NCBI GenBank assembly: GCA_002794785.1
Contig: NBBA01000010.1
Span: 1,178,001 to 1,242,000 of the forward strand
Direction of reading: 5' to 3'
DNA from: Coniferiporia sulphurascens
Taxonomy: Eukaryota > Basidiomycota > Agaricomycetes > Hymenochaetales > Hymenochaetaceae
DNA length: 64,000 nucleotides
The translations under genes were made by a program, and so were the position numbers. The notes under the pieces are model-generated. The model was given only the letters and a program-made list of their open reading frames with translations, searched no databases and was not told where the DNA came from. Shown here one piece after another: positions 24,501 to 36,800 of the stretch; the stretch's first letter is position 1, and each line of letters starts with the position of its first letter.

Positions 24501-24618
24501 AAAATGAAGTTATTATTATTGCTGTGGGAACGAGGGTAATCGGAACCGAAGGGGGAAGCATGAACAAAATATGGAAGTGAAGTGGAGAAAAGCGAGAAAG
24601 AAAATGGATGAGGGCAGA
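21590..24618. other. 3-kb intergenic region, no gene recognised
   Basis: This holds the upstream region of the DUF7729-type gene on its left and the 3' flank of the first ICMT-like gene on its right. Only short frames without relatives are present. One plus-strand frame at 24034-24264 is cysteine-bearing but lacks an ATG. No RNA gene was found. Confidence 0.5.
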
Positions 24619-25515
24619 TCAGGCGACGTAGGGCACGAAGCTCCACGGGACGCGCGCACTGTACGTCTCCCACTGCTCGCCGAATTTCTCGTGCAGTGTC
24701 GCATCCTCTCGCGGAGCGCGCAGGATGAGGTAAGTGCAACCGAACGAGACCCAACCGACGTAAAATGCGATTGCGACGCGCACGGCGCCGAGGAGTAGTG
24801 CGGCCGCCGGCGCTTGGGGATGTGGGAACGTGAGAGCGAGCGCGCCGCACTGCGCAGCGAGCCCATCCGGGCGGAGCAGGAGTGCAACCATGCCACCGCG
24901 CACGAGGACTTCGCCGGTGTATGACGGGTGACGCACGATGCTGTATGGCCCGCCAGTGACGAGTGTGTGCGCCGCGAGCGTCGTGTGTGTGAAGGAGAAG
25001 TGGCGTCCCATCGCGGCGAAGCACGCGCGGCGGATAGTAAAGCCAATGAAGATGGAGAGCACGCTCCACGTGAAGAGGGACGACGCATGCGTGAGGAGTG
25101 ACGGCGGAGAAGAGGAGCGCGCGGGAAGGAGGACGGGGAGTAGGGCGACTGACGCTGCGCTGTGCGGGTAGAGAGAGAGTAGGCGGAAGGCGACCTCAAG
25201 TATGGTGACAAACCACACGGCATACTGTAGTGGAGAAACCGGTAAGGTACAAGTCGGAGTTAAGTTAACAAGCAGATGACGTGCCTTTGTGCTTGCTACA
25301 GCTACCATACCTAGTCGATTAAAACGTCTGTGTCCATGAAGAGTTTCCGTCGGACCAGGTACGGCCTGGGCTTTACTCTTTTGATCATGTTCCTCTTGCA
25401 GCAAGTGGTTCGAGGACTGCTGCGCTATTTGAGGAGGAGTGCTGGAGATGTGATGTGCGGCGCTCGCAGCTACCAGTACAGCAAGCTGGACGACTGTTTC
25501 GGTGAAAACGGTCAT
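24619..25515 (-). CDS. ICMT-like isoprenylcysteine carboxyl methyltransferase, paralogue 1
   Basis: Integral ER-membrane methyltransferase family; true ICMT methylates the C-terminal prenylcysteine of CaaX proteins such as Ras and fungal mating pheromones, using S-adenosylmethionine. The frame is open for 298 codons from the ATG at 25515 (MTVFTETVVQ). It starts with a hydrophobic helix and AASAAHHISSTPP, shared in form with paralogue 2. The C-terminal catalytic part has the family motifs GPYSIVRHPSYTG (RHPxY) and RAPREDATLHEKFG, ending in VPWSFVPYVA. By comparison with paralogue 2, a phase-0 boundary is expected just before YAVWFVTILE (acceptor CTACAG near 25230), so the middle part (LGM onward to SPLQ) is probably a stop-free intron of length divisible by three and the real protein is shorter. 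It forms a same-strand tandem pair with paralogue 2. The specific substrate is unknown. Confidence 0.85.
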   Translation of the reverse strand: MTVFTETVVQLAVLVAASAAHHISSTPPQIAQQSSNHLLQEEHDQKSKAQAVPGPTETLHGHRRFNRLGMVAVASTKARHLLVNLTPTCTLPVSPLQYAVWFVTILEVAFRLLSLYPHSAASVALLPVLLPARSSSPPSLLTHASSLFTWSVLSIFIGFTIRRACFAAMGRHFSFTHTTLAAHTLVTGGPYSIVRHPSYTGEVLVRGGMVALLLRPDGLAAQCGALALTFPHPQAPAAALLLGAVRVAIAFYVGWVSFGCTYLILRAPREDATLHEKFGEQWETYSARVPWSFVPYVA

Positions 25516-26035
25516 GGTAGGCCTCTAGAAGAGGGAACAGGCTTGAGTTGGAGTATGAGGTATGTGGATCGGTGCGTAGAGAACAAGTTGGGGAACCCCC
25601 CCATCGCGCCGTTAGCGTTTAAATACGGTTTCGAGTATCTGAGTCATACGCGATCAATGTTTCCAAGGATCGAACATGCGCATAGCCTTCTGTTACGGCG
25701 ACTACGGCGCAACTGTCCTTTACGTCCAAAAATGTAAACATCCAACAGATTAGGACGTAGAATATATTGCATTTAGAGGACCTGAACAAACCGTGATGGA
25801 TTGGCGGACGCCCTAGCCCGCAAGAGGCGCGCAAAAACGGATAAATGATGGCTGCGCAGGGAAGGACTAGTTTCATCCTGCCCGTGACGGCCGGAGCCGG
25901 ATTAACAAATTGAAAATGGACCCTTTCCTTAGATACTCCTGTTATATCGGGCTTTATGCCGCAAATAAGGATTGGCGTACCCGGGAGACGAGGATACGCA
26001 CGGGGGCTACGATACTACATCTCGGAACAGCATCA
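25516..26035. other. Spacer between the two ICMT-like genes
   Basis: About 520 bp separating the stop of paralogue 2 from the start of paralogue 1 on the minus strand; it must contain the 3' UTR of one and the promoter of the other. I see no other coding sequence. Confidence 0.5.
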
Positions 26036-27014
26036 TCATATAATGTGAGGAATGAACATCCAAGGTACTTTATTTCTGTATTCGTCCCATTCTGCCTTGA
26101 ATCTGTCTCGTAGTGTCTTGTCTTCATGCGGTGCCCGGGCTATGAGGGCCGCTTGTTCAAGTATTGCATGCGCTGCGTACGCACCAATAAGCAGCTTTAT
26201 CCCATAAACGAGCACATCGCCGTATGTGTCATATGACCTGGGATTCCGCGCCACCATGATACCCAGGGGCCGCGACACAGCCACAACAGTGCGCGTCCAG
26301 CTGCCGCTGGATAAAAAGAGCCCAAGCCCGCCAATGCGGCATAAGAACATCCCAACGTAACCTGGATGTCGAACAACAGAGTACGGTCCGCTGGTCACGA
26401 GTAAACGTTTGTTAAGAGTGGTATGTGTGAAGGTAAATTGCCTGCCAAGGGCATCAAAGCATGCTTTGCGAATTCGCCATCCGACTATAGTGCAAAACAC
26501 GCTAGTCACGAAAGACAGTGAGAGCGGCGACGTAAGGCATAGATATGATGCGGATGCAGAAGCAATACTATTGAAATTAGGCAAAAGAACCGGGAGCAGC
26601 GTCGCAGATAGTTTTGAAACGGGGAATATGGACAGGATACGGCCGGCGCTCTCAATTGAGGTAACAGCCCACATTGTATACTGGGACCACATTGATAAGA
26701 CTATTTCCATCAGATGGAAGTCGATCAGTTGTGCTTACTTTAGATACACTCAAGGATCCTAGACACAGCCGCACGATACGTGCCCCTGCATTGTCGTGCG
26801 ACACGCCCACCTGGATCAATGTTTCGCAGTTCCCCGACCGACCGACCTGACCCGTGGCCTGGTCTCCATCAATCTGGTATTCCTTGGCCTTTCCGTCCAG
26901 CACGGCGTTGGCCATCTTTCTCGCTTCCGGAGGAGCAGTGCAGGCTGCGTGATGCGCTGCGCTTGCGATGACCAGAAGGAACAGGCGGAGGAGACTCGCA
27001 AATTTATCATCCAT
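26036..27014 (-). CDS. ICMT-like isoprenylcysteine carboxyl methyltransferase, paralogue 2
   Basis: Same family and layout as the gene downstream of it. The ATG at 27014 opens MDDKFASLLRLF with the shared SAAHHAACTAPP segment after a hydrophobic helix. A clear phase-0 intron runs from GTAAGC (near 26720) to a CAG acceptor just before YTMWAVTSIE. A further intron in exon 1 is likely, starting at GTCAGG and ending at ATGCAG just before the codons for GARIVRLC. The catalytic half has GPYSVVRHPGYVG and RAPHEDKTLRDRF and ends in VPWMFIPHII. The two proteins are clearly diverged, so the duplication is old and both copies seem kept. It is divergent from MSH6, with 630 bp between their starts. Confidence 0.85.
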
Positions 27015-27644
27015 AGCTTGGAACCGTTAATTAGAGCTGCGGAATCTCTGTGAGGGATGCTTGCTATTTAATGAAGCATCTTGAAAATTTGCCATACCGA
27101 TGCGATGAACAAAGTGCAAAGTAGCCAGCTGCCGGAGACGAAGAAGGTGACCTGGCATAGATTTCCCAAAATAGTTACCGGTGGCCACGGCTCCGGCCTT
27201 GGCCGACTGGCAGCCGAATCCTGGGAGCATCCTCATAAGTACAGGGTCTCCAGCATTTGGACAACTCTACAGGTACAAAATATCATCACAAAAGTAGTAA
27301 ATGGTGGAACTCACAGTGGCAAACAATTCAATCCCCGATTTTACCACAATTCATTCACCTATTTTCTTCTCATAATCTTCCTTGGGAAAAGATCCGCAAA
27401 ATGTGATACTCCATATATTGGAAGCTTGTTATACGCGATTTAGCACCTAATCGCAAGTAAATATGGACCAAAAATGAGCAGATTTGAACTTAGAGCGCAG
27501 CCCGCCAGGACTTCAGCGCGAGCCACAAACACATACCAACGTGTATCTTCTAAATCGGGACACACTCGCGCCCTCGCTTCAAAGCACGCGCTTTTCAAGA
27601 CGCGTCTCGCACCTGGGTCTCGCCAACCACTACGACCGATCACA
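27015..27644. promoter_or_regulatory. Divergent ICMT-2/MSH6 promoter region with ACGCGT box
   Basis: The 630 bp between two divergent start codons. A perfect ACGCGT at 27600-27605 lies 40-45 bp before the MSH6 ATG, set in GACGCGTC, with a CACGCG just upstream. In budding yeast MSH6 is one of the MCB-driven, G1/S-expressed genes. The site is seen; it could lie in the 5' UTR, and its use is inferred. Confidence 0.5.
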
Positions 27645-30600
27645 ATGGCGCCTCCAAAGTCGCAGTCACAAAACACGGGAGAAGGGATGAAGCAGAAAAG
27701 TCTCATGGGCTGGTTTTCTAAAAACCCGGCCTCGTCGCAGGGATCATCGCAAACGAAGGTACAGAAGTCTCAGCCTGAGGTGACGGCGCCAGCCGCAACA
27801 CAAAGGGCGAGAGCCAAGGATGCTTCTGAGACGGGAAAACCAACGGAAAAGCCTACGGACTCATCAGACTTGAACACTGCCGCGAAAGATTTAAAAAAGA
27901 AAGCGAGCAGCTTGAGTAAGAGCTCCGGCGCTATCGCACCGAGCTCGTCATTGCTGAGCGTGAAATCTTCGTCTGGCGCAAGCAATCTTGGCTCTAAGGA
28001 CACACCTCCGACGAGCGATGCGATTGACGTGGATATGCTGTCGGATGAAAACACTGAAACTGTTGAATCAAAAACGGTGAGTGGAACGTGGTGTGGTGTC
28101 TGTGCGTAGTAATCATTGTGTTTGGCTGATGGCTTTGAGCAGAAAAGGGGGAAACGCAAAATGGTCATGGAAGAATCCGATGAAGAACTGAATGCCCCTT
28201 CAATCCAACCTTCCTCGGAAGCCGGAAGATCAAGCCCAGTTCTCGGCGGTAAGTACTACTTCAGACGGTTCGCGAGGGTAATAGGTTTCTCACGTCATCC
28301 GACTTAGCACGCTTGAAGAAAGCAAGGGTGTCTCTATTCGAATCGGATGAAGAAGATGGAAACGAGGAGGCTAGGGGTGCGTTCTCGAAACGCATCTCCC
28401 GTTTCAAAAAGCCGGTGCTATCCAAGAAGAGTACGTGTCCTTTACTAAGGGCGCAGTAATCTGAAGCTGACGCTCCGATGAAGGCAAGAAATCTTCCGAT
28501 GGCTTCGGCTCTGACTCTGACTTCATGCCTGTCGATGAGTCTGATGCGGAGGCGCCTCTCCCAAGCTCGCGATACGCGTCCTCTGTGTCTGGTTCTCGCA
28601 GTGATATTGAATCTTCCGCGGTGGAACTTGATTCAGGCTCAGAGCAGTCCGATGCGCCAAAGAAAAACAAAAGCAAAGGGGCCAAGTCTACTAGGGCTGC
28701 GCCGAAGAAGGGGACTCCAGCAGAAGGAGCGGCACGTTCGGGCGGGAGTGGCAGTTTCCTGACAGCGGCTGAGCAGAGGGCGAAGGATAAAAAGGTAGAA
28801 AAGAAGTCAACAGAAGATGCCTTCGACTTTTTGAAAGAGGTCCGAGACGTAAGTAGCGAGATGGCTTAAGAAACGATTCTCGTAGGCGCTGACGGGATGG
28901 ACCCCGTGTGCAGAAAGACAAGAACCGACCTGGGACTCCCGGATATGATCCAAGAACACTGTACATCCCCAAGTCAACGTGGGCCTCGTTCACTCCATTT
29001 GAAAAGCAGGTATGTGCGACAGTTCTACGGGGCACTAACGGGTACTTAACACTCCGGTTCCTGGCGTTGCTTTTCTCCTCTATCAGTTTTGGGAGGTAAG
29101 TAGGCTATTACATATAATGAGGATAAGGACAATCGCTGACTCCTTGAAAAGATTAAGCAGAACCACTACGACACTGTAAGTATGCTCATTCGGACAATTG
29201 GACATCTCTTATTAAACTGCGAATTAGATCCTTTTCTTTCAAAAAGGGTATGTTTTGTTTGTTAAATCTTTAACATCACATATTTAACACTCGGATAACT
29301 GGGTTACAGGAAGTTCCTTGAGGTAAATGGTTCTTTTGAGCAAGCGGACGCATCACAACCTGACTGGATTCCTAGCTATATGAGGATGACGCGAGGATTG
29401 GGCATCAAGAGTTCGATTTGAAACTAACAGATAGAGTCAAGATGGCAATGGTAAGTTTCAGTCGAATATCGCATACGCCCATCGTTTAATATTCTCCAAG
29501 GTCGGGGTACCGGAGATGTCCTTTAATTTTTGGGCTGCGTAAGCTTACTTCCCAGATATGAAGAGCTCAACGCTGATACGTTGATTTTTCAGAAAATTCC
29601 TTGCTAAAGGTATGTCTTCTCAACGGCTGGCAATTTCACACCGTTGAATTCGTGTTAGGTTATAAGGTCGGGAGAGTTGATCAGGCAGAAACCGCCCTTG
29701 GAGCAGAGATGCGCCTCGCGGCCGACAAGCAGGGTGACAAGTCAAAGAAGCGGGCGGGCGACAAGATTGTTCGACGGTACGCTTGCTGTGTTCTTTCTTA
29801 AGGCTGTACTCCAATCGGTAACTTTTGCTACATAGTGAACTGAATAAGGTCTACACGAATGGTACATTAGTCGATGCCGAGCTCCTTGTCGATGAGCAAG
29901 CCAGTCATTGCGTCTCAATACGCGAGCTTGACCCGTTATCAGACAAAGGCAGCTTTGGTATATGCGTTCTCGACACATCAACTTCTGAGTTCAACATGAG
30001 TGCATTCGAGGACGACGCCTGCCGCACAAAGCTCGAGACGTTGATTAGGCAACTGCGGCCAAAGGAGCTAGTCTATACGAAGGTATGAATCCTAATTTCT
30101 CGGGCGCTAGGCTGGCATATGAAACGAGGCTTTCAGGGAAACCTCTCCGTATCCACAACACGCCTTCTCAAAGCTGTCGTCCCCGCTTCATGCCTTTGGA
30201 CCGCGCTACGCGAGGTTGAAGGGTTCAAATTCAAAGAGACGCTAGATGAGCTAAAGAGCCTCTACCCTGACGATGAAAATGACATGGAAGAGGGAGCGGG
30301 AATTCCTGATGCGATCAAGGAGATGCTCACTTGTGAACCTGCAGTGGAGGCGCTGGGGGCTATGATTTGGTACGCCCATTTAGAATGATCCGTATGGAGA
30401 TCTGCTAAAATCCGTATTAAGGTACCTTCGTCAGCTTAATATCGATAAAGATATTTTGAGCATGAAAAATTTCAACATCTATGATCCGATGAAAAGAGGC
30501 CAGGGTTTAGTTCTCGATGGACAAACGCTGGCCCACGTCGAAGTAAATGTTAAATTAGCTTATAACGAAAAGAGGCTCACCGTCAATTTGCACGCGTTCT

Positions 30601-33308
30601 TTCAAGGTGTTGCAGAACAGTGAGGGAACAGACGAAGGTTCTCTGCTTAAGATCTTGGGCCGATGTATCACACCATTTGGTAAGTGTCCAATTCGGATCT
30701 CCTAGTGTGAAACGTCCGACAGACCTTCTATCAGGGAAGCGATTATTCAGAATATGGCTCTGTATGCCCCTCCGAGAAATCTCTGTTATAAATGCTAGGT
30801 ACGAGTATCGAAGCTCGGGCGGTTTGACCGGAAGCTGATGCAATACAGACTCGATGCGGTTCAGGACTTAATGGATCATCCGACTTTTGAAAACGATTTC
30901 ACACAGCTAGTGAAGGGCATACCCGACCTCGAGCGTATAGTGTCACGTATTCATGCGAAAAACTGCAAAGTTAAGGACTTTCTCAAGGTCCTCGGTGTAA
31001 GCAATTCATGTTTGTTTATTCGCATACGCATGACTAATGAGGCATAATTAGTCCTTCAGGAAGATCAGTAAAGGATTGGAGACATTATCTGAAGTTTCCG
31101 ACACCTTTAACTCTAGGCAAGTGTCTGGTCTTTTAAGATCGTCACCAGATCTTGGACCAAACATCAAAAACATTGAAGACTTATTCACGAAGCCGGAAGA
31201 GAGTGGGTTCCTGGTATTGTCATTGACGATGGGTAGAGCTGATAAAATGCGTAGGTTCGGATCAACTTCTTCCTCGGAAGGGAAAGGATGAGACATATGA
31301 TGAGATCATGAAGGGGATCGAGAAACTTGAGAACAAGCTTGATGATGCGTTAAAGGAACTGGAAAAAGAAGCAGGGTAAGTTTTGGTTGAGCCTTAGTCT
31401 AACCCCGAAAATTAGTACTGATGGATATTTTGTTTAGATGTAAATTGTCTTACTGGCATAGTGCGATAGGCACGAAGGTGGGTTTGTTGATCCTTCTGCA
31501 TGTTTCCCCACGTCTTACGAGAACTTTTGCAGGACATCTATCTTGTTCAAACGAAGGCTGGGCAGAAATCTATACCCAAAAATTGGACAAAACAGGGTGG
31601 CACGAAGGTATGCCTTATCGTCATTCCGGTTACCCGATGATAACATGCTGTGTCTCAGGCTGCTTCGCGATGGATTGTCCCAAAGCTAGCTCAATCTATT
31701 CGTTTGCTCAAGGAGGCGCGTGAGAACCGGAACAGCGCAGTTAAGAACTTCAAATTCCGCGTCTACGCGGAATTCGACAAAGACCGTGATGTGTGGCTAC
31801 GCGCTATCCGCACTCTCGCTGAACTTGATTGCTTGTTCAGTCTGGCCAAGAGTTCTGCTGCAATTAGTGAGCCGGCGTGCAGACCGGAGTTTGTTGAGGA
31901 GGGTGCATGTCTAGACTTCGAAGAACTCCGGCATCCCGCTCTATGCCTGAAATCTGAAAGTTTCATTCCGAATGACGTGAAGCTGGGAGGCAATGTCGCG
32001 AGAGTTGCTCTTCTCACAGGTGCGTTATTCAATCTCCTTTTTTCGGCATGCTTATATTGATATTGCTGGCGTAGGTCCTAACATGGGGTGAGTTCCAAAC
32101 GTGACCGCTTCCGATTTGCTGTTTTAATTTCCTTACCTCCCAATTTTACAGAGGGAAATCAACTGTATGTTTTCAATAATGATAGAAAAGTTATTATGCT
32201 CATTAATCTAACAGGTCATGCGAATGACGGCTGCAGGTGTTGTACGTGCATGCACTTTGTGGATAAGTCTACCCACTTATCTCTATTATGCACAGATAAT
32301 GGCTCAACTTGGCATGCTTGTTCCCGCTAAGAGCGCTCGGTATGTGTTACACTGCCTGGAAATTTCTTTTATCTCATTTAAAGCGTAGGTTGACTCCCGT
32401 CGACGCCATTCTGACGCGCATGGGCGCATACGATAACATGTTTTCGAACGCAAGTACGTTCAAAGTTGAGTTAGATGAATGGTCAGTCATCAATTTATTT
32501 GTCACGTATTTTGCTGGCTGACAGCAACTGCAGCTGCAAGATTCTTCGGGAGGCTACTCCTCGATCTCTTGTTATTCTCGACGGTAAGTAACCTTTCTTA
32601 CGATCCCAGTGTCTGACTCAGTGATTTTATTTAGAGCTTGGACGTGGAACTTCTACATACGTTCGTATCTTAACTGCTCATGTCTTAATTTTAAACGCTG
32701 ACCTTCGCTCTTTTAGGACGGGATGGCTATCGCCGCGGTATGCTATATAAAGTACGAGCATCGGTTGGTGTCTGACTTCTCTTTTGCAGGCTGTTCTCCA
32801 TCAGCTTGCCACGCATACTCTTCCTCTGTGCTTTTTCGCTACTCACTACGGTTCGTTGACCGATGATTTCGCATATCACCCGAACATACGCAACATGCAC
32901 ATGTCAACAATCGTTGATGACGAGAAATGCGAGGTGCGTATTTTCATCCCGGTGGGCGCATGGACGGTAGCTGATGACGTGCGACTTTCGAAGCTCGTCT
33001 TCCTATACAAACTCGTAGAAGGCATTGCTTCGTCCTCGTTTGGTACACATGTTGCGAATCTTGCTGGTGTTCCCGTGGACGTTGTGAAGCGCGCAGAGAT
33101 CATCTCCGCCGACTTCGCTCGTCAGTTTAAGGAGCGTATCGAAGGAAAACGTACCTCCACCCTGCCCCTTGTTGCACAGGCTGACTTCGTGTACCTCATG
33201 CGATTGGCGACAGGGGAAACCAGTCTTCTCGAAAACAAGGCAAAACAAAGTGAAATCCTGAAACACTTGAGGGGTGCCGTGACACGATATGTTCAAACTT
33301 CGGCTTGA
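27645..33308 (+). CDS. MSH6: DNA mismatch repair protein MSH6 (MutS homologue)
   Basis: Forms MutS-alpha with MSH2 and recognises base mismatches and small loops in the nucleus. The ATG at 27645 begins MAPPKSQSQ. A PCNA-interacting box follows at residues 17-24 (QKSLMGWF), then a disordered Ser/Lys-rich and acidic N-terminal region. The mismatch-binding domain has GKFLELYEDDA (the F-x-E motif), then FDLKLTDRVKMAM and VGVPEMSFNFWAAKF. Connector, lever and clamp domains follow (GRCITPFGKRLFRIWL, IPDLERIVSRIHAKN). The ATPase has Walker A in TGPNMGGKST, split by introns near 32090-32165, the block FSNASTFKVELDE, Walker B in LVILDELGRGTST, and FFATHYGSL. The protein ends in VTRYVQTSA at 33306. More than 20 short introns are present, including one 13-nt exon at about 29310-29322 and a probable stop-free 60-nt intron at 32934-32993. 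I see no inactivating change. Confidence 0.95.
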
Positions 33309-33830
33309 CCTTTCCTACCTTTCTCCCTATATCCACTACCGCTTTCCTATTCCGCTAAGTTTTACAACCTGCTTTCGATCAAGCTTTCAGCTCTTGTTCC
33401 CCATTAATACTTACAATGTGTACAGTCTGACAGGTTAGTTCACCGTGAATACCGACTAATACGTAGATCCAAGCGCTATGAAAACAAGTCTCAATTGAGA
33501 TTACTCCGTCATTCCCGAGATACAGCGTTCATTAGCGTACTTATCTGGCAGTGCTTTTAGCGTGGTAAGGAAAATAATCCGTGACGCTATTCTGTAATCC
33601 GTTATGAATTGTTAATAAGCCTTGATGCTTTGCCTCCTTTGGCCGATTTAAATCTGATCTGATCGGTGTTGATATCAATACTGGGAGTAAGATGGAAGCC
33701 TCCATCTTAGGTCAAAATCCCGATATGGCTAGCACCCTCTATGGAGTGGTGATTGGCGTTGAATTGAGGATTCGCGCAAGCAACTCGGAATATCTATTGT
33801 AAGCGAAACAATCAAGCTACGGCATTAAAA
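33309..33830. other. Convergent spacer between MSH6 and ABC copy 1
   Basis: About 520 bp between two 3' ends, expected to hold both 3' UTRs and poly(A) sites. Nothing else is recognised. Confidence 0.5.
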
Positions 33831-36800
33831 TCACTTTCGAACGCCAGCCAGCTTGAGTAAATATTCGCGTTCATCACTCCCATCTACAAGAGCACGGAGA
33901 AGCCCTTTTTCCTTCTCCAGAAGCTTTTTCGGACTGTCAAACTCGACGACCCGCCCCGCATCCAGGACCATCTGGAAAACACATTATTGGCCGCCATTGC
34001 CGTGAAAACGTACAGCAACTCACTATCTTATCGTAGTCCATGATGGTCTGCAGACGATGAGCTATTGTGATGAGAGTTGTGTCCCTGCTGAATTCGGTGC
34101 GTAGCGTCTTCTGGATCGCAGCGTCGGTACTATAATCTGACATTATTTAGAAGCACGTCAGAACGGTTGCTAACAATAATATAGAGCAACTTACCTATGG
34201 CAGCTGTCGCTTCGTCCAGAATAAGAAGCTTACTTCTCCGAACAATAGCGCGCGCGAGAGCGATGATTTGGCGTTGACCAAGGGAGAAGTTCGTTCCCCC
34301 GCCATCAACCATTGTATCAAGTCTGGACTCCGTGTCTGTTTGCGCACCCGCGACACTGCCTCCGGGGTAAGTCGCGCCAGGCTCGGCTCCGGTCGCACTT
34401 TGTTCAACGTGACTGCTCTCGTGCCTATATGCGTCTAGTTCTTTGGTGTTGAAAAAGCCCGCCGCGCGCAAAGCGTCGTTTAGAATGGCGTCATCATACT
34501 GTTCGAAGGGGTCAAGGTTCGCGCGCATTGTTCCGTGTATAAGCTCTGGCTGCTGCGGGATAAGGGTAATGTTCGAGCGCAGCGCATCCAAGTTGATTTC
34601 GTCGGTCGCAATGCCGTCGTAATAGACCTTTCCAGTCGTCTTGATAGCACGGAGTAAAGCCAAGGCGATACTCGATTTCCCTACAAAGGGAGTCATATAA
34701 GAAAGTAGGTGTAGATGAGGTCACGAACCTGCACCAGTCCTTCCGACTAGATGAAAGATAGCTCATGAGAATTTGCAGAGTGAATATTTTCGGTGAAATT
34801 ACACACCAACGCCTACACGCTCGCCGGACTTGACTTCAAACGAGATGTCTTGCAAAACTTCGGGTGAATCTTGAAGACAGACAGTTTATAAGCATACTCC
34901 ACATATATCTGCAGGAATATAAATAGTTTACCATCAGAGTATCGAGCGCACAGTTTCTCAACTCGAAGCTCTCCGCTTGATGGCCAGTATGCCGGGGGCT
35001 TCCCACTTTCGTTCGGCTTTGGCTCATGCTCTATGCGCAAGAACTCAAGCATTCGTTCGAGACTAGAGGAAAATCATAGTATAAACTAGTTTGCATACAC
35101 GTGTGGAGCTACGAACCTGTTTGCTGAACGACGGCAAAATCAGCCATAATCTGGGAAAGAGGAATGTGCTGCTCACCTGTAACCTCCACCATATTATATA
35201 ATCTCACCCAAATGAGGATTAGACGGGTAAATGCCAATACCATCGACAGAGTAAATCCGGCGGGGCCTGCCCCAACTCGGCCGCCATATACGAGATACGC
35301 GCTCACCACGCCGGCGAAGACAGCGCCCAAAATGTCCACGCGAATGGATACCCATCGGTTGATGTCGTAATATGTGAACGAGGCCCGTGAGTATACATCG
35401 ATGCGCTTTTGAAGCGTAGCGTGGAAGAGGTTTTGAGCACCATATGCCCTGATTGATGCTGCAAAAGTTTTAAACGCCGATAGTAAGTTTCCATGCAGCT
35501 TAAGAGACGTACGTAAGCCAGCTAAAGCGGTCCCAACTTGCGACATAACTGGGGCCTTTGCGTTGCTGTAGGCAGGATGGAGGAGTAGTCCCAGTGAACT
35601 TAACACAAGTTTAATACAAGCTATGACGGTGACCTCACCTCATCTCCCTCCTAATGCATACCTGACACTTCAGATATATGCGGCCTACAAGTCCTCCAAG
35701 GACCGTGATAATGACGGCCGGAACAAACGCGTACCAACCCACCATCCACACAGCAGATGCGAATAGACAAACAAGGTGGATAGTGATCGACAAGAACGGA
35801 GAGAGTTGACGCATGAGCTGCTCGTCGATGGTGCTCATGTCCTGTGTACATCTTAAAAGCACACATGTTAGGATTGCTAATTCCGAAAGGGAATTGTATG
35901 GCATGCCTTGTAATAATTCTCCCGACGGGCGTAATATCAAGCCACCTAGTCGTCGGAAATGCGTTAAGCTTTGTACTCAAGTAATTTGTCGTCAGACTCG
36001 CCTGAACGGTGCCGCGAAAATACTTTCCAGCAGACGGAAGTAGATAGTTCTGGAGGCTTTCAAGGCATTATAGGCCCATAACGCTTGCGCGACATAATCC
36101 GCGACAAGTCCTGCCACGTTTATCAAAATGTAGATTGTCAGATATCTATGAAAATGGGTATTCTAAACATCAGACTTGATAGGCGTAAGTAAAAATCACT
36201 TACTTCAATGAGGGTATGTCCGACGATGGGTAATTCTCGTACTGGTTGGACCAATAGCCCATGAACCACGTCTGAGATATTATAGCTAACAATGCAAGCA
36301 ACCTAATCCCCCAAATCAGTGCCCATGTCAGGGGACCACCCACGCCGCGCACATAGAGCATGATCGCCGCCATCTCTATGCGTCCTATCGCCTTCTCTTC
36401 CGCAACGACGAGCTTTCCAGCATTCTTCTTTGCGTTGTCAGGATCAGCACCATTCCTATCTTCCGGTTTCCCGCTCTCGTCCAGCTTATCCTCAACGTTC
36501 CCATTGGCCTCTTCGTGCTCTTTCTCGACTTGCGCACGCAATTTGGAGTCCTTCTTGAGAACGTCGGAAACGGTCCCCTGGACAGAGACGGTCCCGTTGA
36601 CCCCGAGAGCAATAACGTAGCTAGAAATGGGGGCGGCAAGAGCGATATTGTGGGTGACCAGAAGGACTGTGCGTCCCTGAACAAGGTCGCCAGTGAAAGC
36701 CTTGTCGACAATCCATTTTGCGGTATGCACGTCAAGAGCGGCTAATACATCGTCGAGTAGAAGTATTGAAGCCTGAGAATATATAGCCCGGGCAAGTGTA

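Noticed and set aside
25330..25737. 135-codon plus-strand open frame
   Set aside because: It overlaps the 5' part of ICMT-like paralogue 1 on the opposite strand and shows no family resemblance.
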